Assembly (NCBI RefSeq): GCF_022398475.1 | Contig: NZ_JAKEVM010000010.1 | Span: 1-55,423, forward strand | DNA: 55,423 nt | Direction of reading: 5' to 3' | DNA from: Pseudoalteromonas shioyasakiensis | Lineage (GTDB): Bacteria; Pseudomonadota; Gammaproteobacteria; Enterobacterales; Alteromonadaceae | Shown here: piece after piece, positions 47,729-55,423 of the stretch | Layout of the letters: each line of letters starts with the position of its first letter | Numbering within the stretch: the first letter of the stretch is position 1 | Program-made: the position numbers and the translations under genes | The notes under the pieces: generated by a model | What the model was told of the DNA's origin: nothing | What the model saw: the letters and a program-made list of their open reading frames with translations, nothing else | Database searches by the model: none

Positions 47729-48473
47729 TAATAACGAATCAATCGGCAAAACGCTAACCGTTGTTGTTGCACTATGTTTAGTGTGTGCAATCATCGTATC
47801 GTTTGCTTCAGTTCAGCTTCGTCCTTTACAGCAAGCTAACAAAACACAAGATATTCAACGCAATATCTTAGCGGCTGCAGGCATTGAAGTATCAGGTACT
47901 GTGTCAGATACCTTTAACTCAAAAATTGAAGCACGTGTTGTAGACATGAACACAGGTGAGTTTGTTGAAGGTGCTGATCCTAACTCATTTGACTTCGAGA
48001 AAACAAAATTCGACCAAGCTCGTAGCTTTGCGTTGAAAGCAGAAGGAATTAAAGACATCGCTGGTATTCAGCGTATGACAAAAAATTCACCTGTATATAT
48101 TTCGAAGAAACCTGATGGTTCTACAGACGCAATCATTCTACCAATCCAAGGTTATGGCCTTTGGGGTGTAATGTACGGCTTCTTAGCGCTTGAAAGCGAT
48201 GGTGAAACAGTTAAAAACATCAACTTCTTCAAGCACAACGAAACGCCAGGTCTAGGTGGTGAAATCCAAAATCCACAATGGACTGCTAAATGGCAAGGTA
48301 AAGAGTTACCAATCAATATCATGAAGAGCGGTGCGAAGAACGAACATCAAATCGATGGTCTTTCTGGTGCAACATTAACTTCAAACGGTGTTGATCACAC
48401 AGTTGACTTCTGGACTGGCGAGCATGGCTTTGGTCCATTCCTTGCGAAAGTACGTGAAGGAGCGTTGAAATAA
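47721..48473 (+). CDS. nqrC: NqrC, Na+-translocating NADH:quinone reductase subunit C
   Basis: A 250-residue subunit with one N-terminal helix (~11-30) and a periplasmic FMN-binding domain. The flavinylation motif [13 protein letters not shown] near the C-terminus holds the Thr to which ApbE attaches FMN. Translationally coupled at both ends: it overlaps nqrB, and its TAA overlaps the nqrD ATG as TAATG. Confidence 0.97.
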   Translation: MSSNNESIGKTLTVVVALCLVCAIIVSFASVQLRPLQQANKTQDIQRNILAAAGIEVSGTVSDTFNSKIEARVVDMNTGEFVEGADPNSFDFEKTKFDQARSFALKAEGIKDIAGIQRMTKNSPVYISKKPDGSTDAIILPIQGYGLWGVMYGFLALESDGETVKNINFFKHNETPGLGGEIQNPQWTAKWQGKELPINIMKSGAKNEHQIDGLSGATLTSNGVDHTVDFWTGEHGFGPFLAKVREGALK

Positions 48474-49105
48474 TGGCTGATACTAAAGAAATGAAGTCGG
48501 TCCTATTTGGCCCGGTATTCGCAAATAACCCGATCGCATTACAAGTACTAGGTATTTGTTCTGCGCTAGCGGTAACATCAAGCTTAAAAAATGCACTAAT
48601 CATGTCAATCGCATTGACACTAGTAACTGCGTTTTCTAGCTTGTTTATTTCGTCAATTCGTAACCACATCCCATCATCTGTGCGTATCATCGTGCAAATG
48701 ACGATCATCGCATCACTTGTAATCGTTGTTGACCAAGTACTGCAAGCATTCTCTTATGCAACTGCTAAAGAGCTTTCAGTATTCGTTGGTCTAATCATTA
48801 CAAACTGTATCGTAATGGGTCGTGCTGAAGCATACGCAATGAAGTCACCACCGTTAATGTCTTTCTTAGATGGTATCGGTAACGGTTTAGGTTACTCAGT
48901 AGTACTACTAACTGTTGGTTTCATCCGTGAGTTATTCGGTAAAGGTTCACTATTCGGTGTTGATATTATTCCATTAGTTCAAAATGGTGGCTGGTATCAA
49001 CCAATGGGTCTATTGATTTTACCACCGAGTGCATTCTTCATTATTGGTTTATTCATCTGGGTACTTCGTACCTTCAAGAAAGACCAAGTAGAAGCAAAAG
49101 CGTAA
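48473..49105 (+). CDS. nqrD: NqrD, Na+-translocating NADH:quinone reductase subunit D
   Basis: A 210-residue membrane subunit (six helices) homologous to NqrE. The intramembrane Fe-S cysteines are in [10 protein letters not shown] (~residue 25-30) and [12 protein letters not shown] (~112). [19 protein letters not shown] is conserved. Start overlaps nqrC; nqrE follows after 10 bases. Confidence 0.97.
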   Translation: MADTKEMKSVLFGPVFANNPIALQVLGICSALAVTSSLKNALIMSIALTLVTAFSSLFISSIRNHIPSSVRIIVQMTIIASLVIVVDQVLQAFSYATAKELSVFVGLIITNCIVMGRAEAYAMKSPPLMSFLDGIGNGLGYSVVLLTVGFIRELFGKGSLFGVDIIPLVQNGGWYQPMGLLILPPSAFFIIGLFIWVLRTFKKDQVEAKA

Positions 49106-49115
49106 GGGGCGAGCA

Positions 49116-49724
49116 GTGGAACATTATATTAGTTTATTTGTAAAAGCGGTTTTCATTGAAAACTTAGCTTTAGCCTTCTTCCTAGGTATGTGTACTTTCC
49201 TTGCTGTATCAAAGAAAGTAACAACGTCAATCGGCCTAGGTGTGGCAGTTATCGTGGTACTAGGTATCTCAGTACCTGTAAATAACTTGGTTTATCACGC
49301 TGTTCTTGCACCTGGTGCATTAGAGTGGCTTGGCTACCCAGAAGCAGACCTTAGCTTCTTACGTTTCTTGACTTTCATCGGTGTTATTGCAGCACTTGTA
49401 CAAATTCTTGAAATGGCATTAGATAAGTTCTTCCCTGCACTTTACAACGCGTTAGGTATCTTCTTACCACTGATCACAGTTAACTGTGCGATCTTCGGTG
49501 CGGTATCTTTCATGGTTGAGCGTAACTATAACTTCGGCGAGTCTGTTGTTTATGGTATCGGTTCAGGTGTGGGCTGGGCACTAGCAATTACTTTACTTGC
49601 TGGTATCCGTGAAAAAATGAAGTACTCAGACGTTCCTGATGGCTTACGTGGTTTAGGTATTACTTTCATCACTGTTGGTCTTATGGGTCTTGGCTTTATG
49701 TCATTCTCTGGTATTTCACTTTAA
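49116..49724 (+). CDS. nqrE: NqrE, Na+-translocating NADH:quinone reductase subunit E
   Basis: A 202-residue membrane subunit paired with NqrD. Its cluster cysteines are in [13 protein letters not shown] (~26) and [13 protein letters not shown] (~120). The start is GTG at 49116 (protein begins [11 protein letters not shown] as in other NqrE), with AAGGGG about 8 bases upstream. Confidence 0.97.
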   Translation: MEHYISLFVKAVFIENLALAFFLGMCTFLAVSKKVTTSIGLGVAVIVVLGISVPVNNLVYHAVLAPGALEWLGYPEADLSFLRFLTFIGVIAALVQILEMALDKFFPALYNALGIFLPLITVNCAIFGAVSFMVERNYNFGESVVYGIGSGVGWALAITLLAGIREKMKYSDVPDGLRGLGITFITVGLMGLGFMSFSGISL

Positions 49725-49743
49725 TAGGTAGCGAGGATAAATC

Positions 49744-50970
49744 ATGAGTGAGATTTTCTTAGGCGTTGGTGTTTTCATCGCTATCGTTGTTATTTTAGTT
49801 TTAGTTATCATTGGTGCTAAATCTAAATTAGTAGCAAGCGGCGATATCATCATCGGAATTAATGGCGACCCAGAAAAAGCTATTAAAACATCTGCAGGTA
49901 GCAAGCTATTAGGCGCGCTAGCTGATTCAGGTATCTTCGTTTCATCTGCATGTGGTGGCGGTGGCTCTTGTGGTCAGTGTCGTGTACACATCAAAGAAGG
50001 TGGCGGCGATATCTTACCAACAGAACTTGATCACATCTCTAAAGGTGAAGCTCGTGAAGGCTGCCGTTTAGCGTGTCAGGTAAATGTTAAGAACGACATG
50101 GAAATTGAACTTGAAGAGTCAATTTTCGGTGTTAAGAAGTGGGACTGTACCGTTATCTCTAACGATAACAAGGCAACGTTCATCAAGGAACTTAAGTTAC
50201 AAATTCCTGATGGCGAGTCAGTACCTTTCCGTGCCGGTGGTTATATTCAAATTGAAGCACCAGCTCACCACGTTAAGTACGCTGATTTCGATATTCCAGA
50301 AGAGTATCGTGGCGACTGGAACCACTTCGGTTTCTTCGATCTGGAGTCTAAAGTAGACGACGAAACAATTCGTGCATACTCAATGGCTAACTACCCAGAA
50401 GAAGAAGGCATCATCATGCTTAACGTGCGTATCGCTACGCCGCCGCCAAGAGACCTAAGCCTTCCATGTGGTAAAATGTCTTCGTACATTTGGTCATTAA
50501 AAGAAGGTGATAAAGTGACTATTTCTGGCCCATTCGGTGAGTTCTTCGCGAAAGACACTGATGCAGAAATGGTATTCGTAGGTGGTGGTGCAGGTATGGC
50601 ACCAATGCGTTCACATATCTTTGACCAACTTAAGCGTTTAAAATCTAAGCGTAAGATGAGTTTCTGGTATGGTGCGCGTTCTAAGCGTGAAATGTTCTAC
50701 GTAGAAGATTTCGACGGCTTAGCAGCAGAAAACGATAACTTTGTATGGCACACAGCACTGTCTGATCCACAACCAGAAGATAACTGGGAAGGTTACACAG
50801 GCTTCATCCATAACGTACTTTATGAAAACTACTTGAAAGATCATGAAGCGCCAGAAGATTGTGAGTTCTACATGTGTGGTCCTCCAATGATGAACGCGGC
50901 TGTTATCAACATGCTTAAAGATCTTGGTGTAGAAGACGAAAACATCTTATTAGATGACTTCGGTGGCTAA
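49744..50970 (+). CDS. nqrF: NqrF, Na+-translocating NADH:quinone reductase subunit F
   Basis: NADH-oxidising subunit of 408 residues. An N-terminal helix (~5-24) is followed by a [2Fe-2S] ferredoxin domain with cysteines in [14 protein letters not shown] and RLACQ, an FAD domain (RAYSMANYP) and an NADH domain ([25 protein letters not shown]). Last structural gene of the operon; a strong terminator follows. Confidence 0.97.
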   Translation: MSEIFLGVGVFIAIVVILVLVIIGAKSKLVASGDIIIGINGDPEKAIKTSAGSKLLGALADSGIFVSSACGGGGSCGQCRVHIKEGGGDILPTELDHISKGEAREGCRLACQVNVKNDMEIELEESIFGVKKWDCTVISNDNKATFIKELKLQIPDGESVPFRAGGYIQIEAPAHHVKYADFDIPEEYRGDWNHFGFFDLESKVDDETIRAYSMANYPEEEGIIMLNVRIATPPPRDLSLPCGKMSSYIWSLKEGDKVTISGPFGEFFAKDTDAEMVFVGGGAGMAPMRSHIFDQLKRLKSKRKMSFWYGARSKREMFYVEDFDGLAAENDNFVWHTALSDPQPEDNWEGYTGFIHNVLYENYLKDHEAPEDCEFYMCGPPMMNAAVINMLKDLGVEDENILLDDFGG

Positions 50971-51008
50971 CACCATACACAAAACAATAAGTTTTGGTTA
51001 GAATACAG

Positions 51009-51041
51009 GCCTCGTAACACTCAGTGTTACGAGGCTTTTTT
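51009..51041 (+). terminator. nqr operon terminator
   Basis: GCCTCGTAACAC (51009-51020) and GTGTTACGAGGC (51024-51035) form a perfect 12-bp stem around TCA, followed by six Ts, about 40 bases after nqrF. Confidence 0.95.
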
Positions 51042-51082
51042 ATTTCTATACCTAACCCTGTGGTATCTAAAAGGTGAATGCT

Positions 51083-52114
51083 ATGAATAGAGTGTTTTAT
51101 CGCCAAGGCTTGATGGCCTTTTTTCTATTAACTATGACTTTACTCATGGCTGGCTGCAGCCAAGCTGATAAGGCTGAAGAGCTTTATTTTGAAGGTAAGA
51201 CAATGGGCACCACTTATCATATTAAGGTGTTTGCAGAGTCTTCAAAGGTTGCAGGTGTTGATTTACATCCTGAAATTAAGCAAGTGCTTAAAGGTGTAAA
51301 TCAATCTATGTCAACTTACATTCCCGATTCAGAAATTAACCAGTTCAACCAGTTACCAGCAGGGCAGGTAATGCCAATAAGCGCTGATTTTAGAAACGTG
51401 GTCGCTGAATCAATTCGCCTTGGCGAATCAACAAAAACGTTAGATGTGACTATGGGGCCACTTATTGACTTGTGGGGCTTTGGTCCAGATAAAAAGCCGA
51501 CTAAACGCCCAAGCGATGAAGCTTTGGCTGCAATGGTTGCCAAAATTGGTGTTGATAAGCTTGAACTTACAGATGCTGGCCTGATGAAAACAATTGATGG
51601 TTTAGAGCTGTCGTTTTCTGCTACAGCAAAAGGCTATGGTATTGATAAAGTCGCAGAAGTGATTGAAAGCCATGGTTTCACTAATTATATGGTTGAGATT
51701 GGTGGTGAGCTTCGTGTGTCGGGTATTAAGCCAAATAATATTACTTGGAAAATAGCTATTGAACAGCCTGATGCTGAACCAGGCGTGCGTAAAGTACATA
51801 AAGTAATTGAGCCGGGTACTAATGGTATTGCGACATCGGGCGATTACCGAATTTTTTACGAAATGGATGGTGTAACCTATAGCCACTTAATTGACCCTGT
51901 AACAGGCATGCCGAGCCGTCATGATTTGGTATCAGTTACTGTTTTACACCCATCAGCGATGACTGCAGATGGCTTAGCGACGGCAATCACTGTGATGGGC
52001 ATGGAAAAGGCGCAGAAATACGCCGAAGAGCACGATTTGCCAGTGTATTTAATTGGTAAGTCAGACAATGGCTTAGTAACTTATTCAAGCCCTGCATTTA
52101 AACCATATTTGTAG
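51083..52114 (+). CDS. apbE: ApbE, FAD:protein FMN transferase (lipoprotein)
   Basis: Attaches FMN covalently to threonines of NqrB and NqrC. The 343-residue protein has a lipoprotein signal with the lipobox LMAGC. Family motifs: GKTMGTTYHIK, STYIPDSEINQFN, the DLWGFGP stretch, FSATAKGYGIDKVAE, EIGGELRVSG, ATSGDYR and the HLIDPVTGMPSRHDLVSVTV metal/FAD segment. ATG at 51083 is chosen since AAGGTG is 7 bases upstream; GTG at 51074 is part of that site. Position after nqrF matches its substrate. Confidence 0.96.
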   Translation: MNRVFYRQGLMAFFLLTMTLLMAGCSQADKAEELYFEGKTMGTTYHIKVFAESSKVAGVDLHPEIKQVLKGVNQSMSTYIPDSEINQFNQLPAGQVMPISADFRNVVAESIRLGESTKTLDVTMGPLIDLWGFGPDKKPTKRPSDEALAAMVAKIGVDKLELTDAGLMKTIDGLELSFSATAKGYGIDKVAEVIESHGFTNYMVEIGGELRVSGIKPNNITWKIAIEQPDAEPGVRKVHKVIEPGTNGIATSGDYRIFYEMDGVTYSHLIDPVTGMPSRHDLVSVTVLHPSAMTADGLATAITVMGMEKAQKYAEEHDLPVYLIGKSDNGLVTYSSPAFKPYL

Positions 52115-52130
52115 CAGGGCAAGAAGCAGT

Positions 52131-52397
52131 GCATACCCAAGCCATCTCAAGATGCAGAATTCAGCGTTTCACAGGTGTTTAATATCAAGGCGTTACTTTG
52201 CAACAATGGCAGTCCCTTTTAAGAAGTAACAACGATGAGACTAAGCGCCTGTGAAGCGCCCAAAGGGTTGGTTTAAAAGCGATTTATACTGCGTTATTGA
52301 TTTTAACAATAGAACCACTATTGCTTGCAATCAATGCCTTGCCTAAATCGCTTTTAATTCCAACTGAAACTCGCACCTTGAGGTGGTTTGGGTATAT
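52131..52397. repeat. 267-bp nested-hairpin element (MITE-like) between apbE and nqrM
   Basis: The outer arms 52131-52164 (GCATACCCAAGCCATCTCAA...) and 52364-52397 (...TTGAGGTGGTTTGGGTATAT) are inverted copies matching at 25 of 34 positions. Two inner branches follow. Branch 1: 52165-52177 with 52246-52258 (11 of 13), containing GTTACTT/AAGTAAC (52192-52198/52224-52230). Branch 2: perfect AAAAGCGATTTA/TAAATCGCTTTT (52275-52286/52344-52355), then ATTGATT/AATCAAT (52296-52302/52329-52335), then CAATAG/CTATTG (52307-52312/52318-52323). It has no coding frame and fills nearly all of the 341-bp apbE-nqrM gap. A TATAAT at 52395-52400 on its right edge could serve nqrM. Confidence 0.88.
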
Positions 52398-52455
52398 AAT
52401 ACATGCAGCCTAATTAGTTGGGCTCGATTTAATTGCTGACGATAGGGGCAAAGCA

Positions 52456-52668
52456 ATGTCACTTTTTCTTCTTACATTTGGTCTACTTATTTTAATTGTG
52501 GCAGCGATGGCTGTCGGCATGATTGTGCAAAAGAAATCTATGGCCAGTAGTTGTGGTGGCTTAGGCGCAGTTGGTATCGACAAAGCCTGCGACTGTGACG
52601 ACCCATGTGACAAGCGTAAAAAGCGCATGGCAAAAGAACAAGCTTGGAAAGAGAATCAAATTCTTTAA
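52456..52668 (+). CDS. nqrM: NqrM, (Na+)-NQR maturation protein
   Basis: A 70-residue DUF539 protein needed in Vibrio for assembly of Na+-NQR, probably supplying iron to the NqrD/E site. One N-terminal helix (~2-24) is followed by the four cysteines in SSCGGLGAVGIDKACDCDDPC and a basic tail. It normally follows apbE; here the nested-hairpin element separates them. Confidence 0.94.
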   Translation: MSLFLLTFGLLILIVAAMAVGMIVQKKSMASSCGGLGAVGIDKACDCDDPCDKRKKRMAKEQAWKENQIL

Positions 52669-52674
52669 CCACAG

Positions 52675-52699
52675 AAAAAGCGCCCAAAGGCGCTTTTTT
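52675..52699 (+). terminator. nqrM terminator
   Basis: AAAAAGCGCC (52675-52684) and GGCGCTTTTTT (52689-52699) pair around CAAA and end in Ts, seven bases after the stop. Confidence 0.94.
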
Positions 52700-52715
52700 A
52701 ATACTTAAATTTTAC

Positions 52716-52752
52716 AAGGACAGTCACTGTATTTTTATATAGACAGTCACTT
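52716..52752. repeat. Two GACAGTCACT motifs upstream of the Y1 transposase
   Basis: AAGGACAGTCACT (52716-52728) and AGACAGTCACTT (52741-52752), 25 bases apart, carry the same core as the four-copy array at 43421-43508. The transposase gene starts 94 bases further on, so these may mark its 5' boundary. Confidence 0.8.
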
Positions 52753-52845
52753 TTATCTGTTAACTTACTCTTGCAGCAAAGAAGATTTTGTCTAAACTTT
52801 AGTTACAGCTAATGCATTTCAAATTATCAGTTCAAGGAGTGAACG

Positions 52846-53823
52846 ATGGCTTTAGCAAGGAAGCGGCAAATCTGTTTGTCGAACACTAAGTATTATCACT
52901 GCGTATCCCGTTGCGTTAGACGCGCTTACCTTTGTGGAGAAGACGCACTCACTGGTAAATCATATGAACACCGCCGAGGATGGGTTGAAGAGCGCCTGCT
53001 TTTTCTTGCAAAGGTATTTTGTATTGATGTGTGTGCTTACGCAGTGATGAGCAATCATACGCATCTTGTTCTTCATGTTGATGATAAAAAAGCAAATAGG
53101 TTATCGGATAAAGCCATTCTTTTACGCTGGTTTAAGCTCAGTAAAATGACGCCTTTAGGTCAAAAGTTCCTTCATGGTCAGCCTTTGAGTGACGGCCAAC
53201 AAGTCTTCTTAAAGAAAGAGGTTGCAGAATACAGAGCGCGTCTTTCGAGCATTAGTTGGTTTATGCGAATGCTTAATGAATATATAGCTAGACGTGCAAA
53301 TAAAGAAGACGAGTGTACAGGTCACTTTTGGGAAGGGCGATTTAAGAGCCAAGCATTGCTTGATGAGTCAGCACTTTTAGCATGTATGGCCTATGTTGAT
53401 TTAAACCCTGTTCGTGCTAAAGCTGAGAGCACGCCGGAGCAATCGGACTATACCAGCTTTAAAAAGCGATGCCAGAGCGCGAAGGAGTCAAAGCAACCTA
53501 AATTACTAGCTCGTTTTATTGGTGGCATGAGTAAGTATAAATCAAAGGGTATACCTTTTGAGTTAAAGTCATACTTGTTACTGGTAGAGAAAACTGGGCG
53601 TTGTATCAGCGCGGATAAGCCTGGATATATAGAGCATCATTTACCTCCTATTCTTGAAAGGCTGAATTTCGAACCGGAAAAATGGTTAACACTAACAACT
53701 CAATTTGAAAACTTATTTCGTGGAGCTGCAGGTCGAGTGGGGGCTATCGAAAGTTATTGCAGTAAAACTGCTCGTAAGCGACGAAGTAACCTAACAAGTT
53801 GTAAGTTATTACTTTCTAGTTAA
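52846..53823 (+). mobile_element. Y1 (IS200-like/RAYT-like) transposase gene
   Basis: A 325-residue HUH-type transposase of the Y1_Tnp (PF01797-like) superfamily. The metal-binding HxH is in MSNHTHLVLHVD, the candidate catalytic Tyr is in MLNEYIARRAN, and the family motif GHFWEGRFKSQAL and AYVDLNPVRA follow. The gene lacks the terminal structures of IS200/IS605 but is bounded by GACAGTCACT/GACAGGCACT motifs, as for REP-associated transposases. A C-terminal extension (~210-325) is of unknown function. CAAGGAG precedes the ATG. The frame is intact. Confidence 0.88.
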
Positions 53824-53996
53824 CCTTAAATTTCTCTAGACTTTTATTTTTTGCAAACTCTTGCAGCTAACTTGCGCTTTCAATTCTCATAAAGCTAAAT
53901 CTTTACCTTGGTTTTTATTATTAGATTAAGCTAATAGGCTAGCTCGACTACACAACTATTATTTTAGGTTACAAATTTAAGGTATTTGGAGATTTA

Positions 53997-54024
53997 ACAG
54001 GCACTTTTAAGAGTGCCTGTCCTT
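53997..54024. terminator. REP-like hairpin between the transposase and M14 peptidase genes
   Basis: ACAGGCACT (53997-54005) and AGTGCCTGT (54012-54020) form a perfect 9-bp stem around TTTAAG; CCTTTT follows. It lies between the convergent gene ends, so it may terminate transcription from one or both sides. The arm plus CC matches the GGACAGNCACT motif family, and it may be the right end of the transposase element. Confidence 0.7.
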
Positions 54025-54035
54025 TTAAATCGTGT

Positions 54036-55391
54036 TTAATCTAAATTAATTAGCTCAGCTCCTAAAACTGCGTACTTATTTTTGCCATTTGCTTGTAAGA
54101 AAAAGGCGGCAGGTGCATTAAGTGAAGGTATTGATGTAAATACACTTTTGCATGCGTAAACTGGCCAATTTGTGGCGTTTTCTAGCATATTAATATCGCC
54201 AGAAAAGCAACTATACCCTTGTATTAAAAGCTCTTTATATTTATTTTCGGTAAGCGTTAACGGCTCATTTAATACAAAGCTGTTGCCTACCTTAAAGTTC
54301 AGGCTGCTTGCATCTAAACTGGTGTAACCTTGGCGGATACTGCTTATATCACCCAATTCTTTAATTATGGGTGACTGTCCTTTGTTGTTTATAGCAATAT
54401 CTATCTGGTAATCACCAAGTTCACTCTTTACTGTTACATCGTCTATTAGTAAGTCTACCCAATTGTCTTTAGCATTAAATGGAATAGCGTGGTACTGGGC
54501 CATTTTAGCGCTTTTCCATTTCTGTGAAGTTATTGAATCAATAGCCTTTTTATATAAAACACGGTTAACTTTACGTGCTATTTGGCGATTTGGGTCGTTT
54601 GGGTAAGCGCCTGATTCAATTAATATAGTTCGGATACCTTTTTCGGAAAAAGTATCTCCAAAACTGCGATACGAGTAACTGTCGTTGTACTTGCCTAAGT
54701 GCCCTGGGATCATTGATTCAACCGTTTTGGCTAAGTGGGCAATAAACTGCATAGCCTCACCACGACTTTTATTTACTTCTCTTGCTTCATTATAGGCGGG
54801 TGCTAGCACTGAAATAGTGGCTTGTTTTCCCATTTTACCTGCACCGTAATATGCATTCTGATCATGTAAATTAAAACCAAAGTCAGGTTTGAATTCATCT
54901 GCTGCAGCCATGAGTATTTGCCCTTCTTTTGTGCGAAGGGCTTTAGCATCACGATTTAAATCAATACCTTGTGCATTATGACGGGTCTGAGCTGCGGCGC
55001 CGTCTGGGTTCACCATAGGGATAATGAGAAGAGTTATTTTCTTTTGCCAGCTTTCTAGCCATTGTGCGTTTTCATATGTGGTTATAAAGCTTAAAAAATC
55101 CATTAATGCGGCAGTAGCCGTGTTTTCATCGCCGTGCATTTGGCTCCACATCATCACTTTGATTGGGCCGGTACCAATTTTGATAGAATTAAGTGCCTGT
55201 CCTTGGAATGAGGTGCCGATTTGTTTTAATGTGACGCTGGGGTGTTTTGCTGCGCTTTTTAAGTGGGGTTCTATATCGGCGTAGTAAATCGCAGGTTTAT
55301 CTAAGCCAGCTACAGCGGTGTCTTCAATCGTATTTGCAAGTGTACTGGTACTTAGTGCTAAAAAGGCTGTGGCGAGTGCATATTGGCGCAT
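54036..55391 (-). CDS. Secreted M14 family zinc carboxypeptidase
   Basis: A 451-residue exported metallopeptidase with a signal peptide (1-19, TLA|NT). The zinc ligands His and Glu are in QMHGDEN, and the third is the His in FNLHDQN. The substrate Asn-Arg pair is in DLNRDA and the catalytic Glu in ILIESGAYPND. The last ~130 residues form a separate beta-rich region. Substrates could be peptides or cell-wall peptides; sequence does not decide. It is monocistronic, with a start 32 bases from the end of the window. Confidence 0.9.
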   Translation of the reverse strand: MRQYALATAFLALSTSTLANTIEDTAVAGLDKPAIYYADIEPHLKSAAKHPSVTLKQIGTSFQGQALNSIKIGTGPIKVMMWSQMHGDENTATAALMDFLSFITTYENAQWLESWQKKITLLIIPMVNPDGAAAQTRHNAQGIDLNRDAKALRTKEGQILMAAADEFKPDFGFNLHDQNAYYGAGKMGKQATISVLAPAYNEAREVNKSRGEAMQFIAHLAKTVESMIPGHLGKYNDSYSYRSFGDTFSEKGIRTILIESGAYPNDPNRQIARKVNRVLYKKAIDSITSQKWKSAKMAQYHAIPFNAKDNWVDLLIDDVTVKSELGDYQIDIAINNKGQSPIIKELGDISSIRQGYTSLDASSLNFKVGNSFVLNEPLTLTENKYKELLIQGYSCFSGDINMLENATNWPVYACKSVFTSIPSLNAPAAFFLQANGKNKYAVLGAELINLD

Positions 55392-55423
55392 AACTATCTC
55401 TTTTATTCTTTATTTTAGTATTG

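Noticed and set aside
48319..48708. 129-codon open frame on the - strand
   Set aside because: Spans the nqrC-nqrD junction in antisense; not a recognisable protein.
52846..53823. Degraded insertion sequence
   Set aside because: The transposase frame is intact with HxH and Tyr motifs, and a ribosome binding site is present.

Overview
The window reads as chromosome of a moderately AT-rich marine gammaproteobacterium, most likely Alteromonadales and probably Pseudoalteromonas. This is inferred from gene content (Na+-NQR with NqrM, FabV, a DUF3545 protein, a periplasmic S10 peptidase, a riboswitch-led B12 cluster, REP-type intergenic repeats), not from a database search. It opens in the last part of a 5S rRNA gene, so an rrn operon ends here. 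A 570-bp tract of intergenic repeats follows.

Layout: (1) 0.7-10 kb: an FKBP-type prolyl isomerase, cobC, then a cobalamin riboswitch leading a tight cluster for B12 uptake and assembly (btuD-btuC-cobT-cobS-cobU-cobQ-cobO-btuF) with ung as its last gene. (2) 10-18.5 kb: housekeeping genes talB, yaaA, a small MscS channel, serA, rpiA, fau, an unnamed membrane-anchored protein and an S10 peptidase. (3) 18.6-24.4 kb: a REC-REC-GGDEF regulator, a glnK-amtB operon with a sigma-54-like promoter and an NtrC-like site, a YqaE/Pmp3 protein too short for most gene finders, and PBP1B. (4) 24.5-33 kb, mostly minus strand: hemL, pyrB, hemJ, clcA, a two-domain solute-binding protein and an MHYT-PAS-PAS-GGDEF cyclase. 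(5) 33-38.6 kb: erpA, an RND efflux pair, a 57-residue membrane protein on the minus strand and a small Xre regulator. (6) 38.7-43.4 kb: a minus-strand rlmG-yajG-ppi-ampG run, divergent from alkB and bolA. (7) 43.4-52.7 kb: a 22-bp tandem array, fabV, nqrABCDEF, apbE, a 267-bp nested-hairpin element and nqrM. (8) 52.7-55.4 kb: a RAYT-like Y1 transposase with associated motifs and a secreted M14 peptidase.

Functionally, the B12 block covers periplasmic capture (BtuF), inner-membrane import (BtuCD), adenosylation (CobO), amidation (CobQ) and lower-ligand assembly (CobU/CobS/CobT/CobC). The corrin-ring genes, the outer-membrane receptor and CbiB are not in the window. The Nqr block holds the six subunits plus the flavin transferase (ApbE) and the maturation factor (NqrM).

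Most of the window is ordinary core genome. The least explained signals are non-coding: the nested-hairpin element between apbE and nqrM; the AGGACAGTCACT motif family, which occurs as a four-copy array and around the Y1 transposase; the CCTAAAA/CCTAGAG heptamer run downstream of the rrn operon; an NtrC-like palindrome that doubles as a terminator hairpin upstream of glnK; and a long inverted repeat in the mrcB leader.
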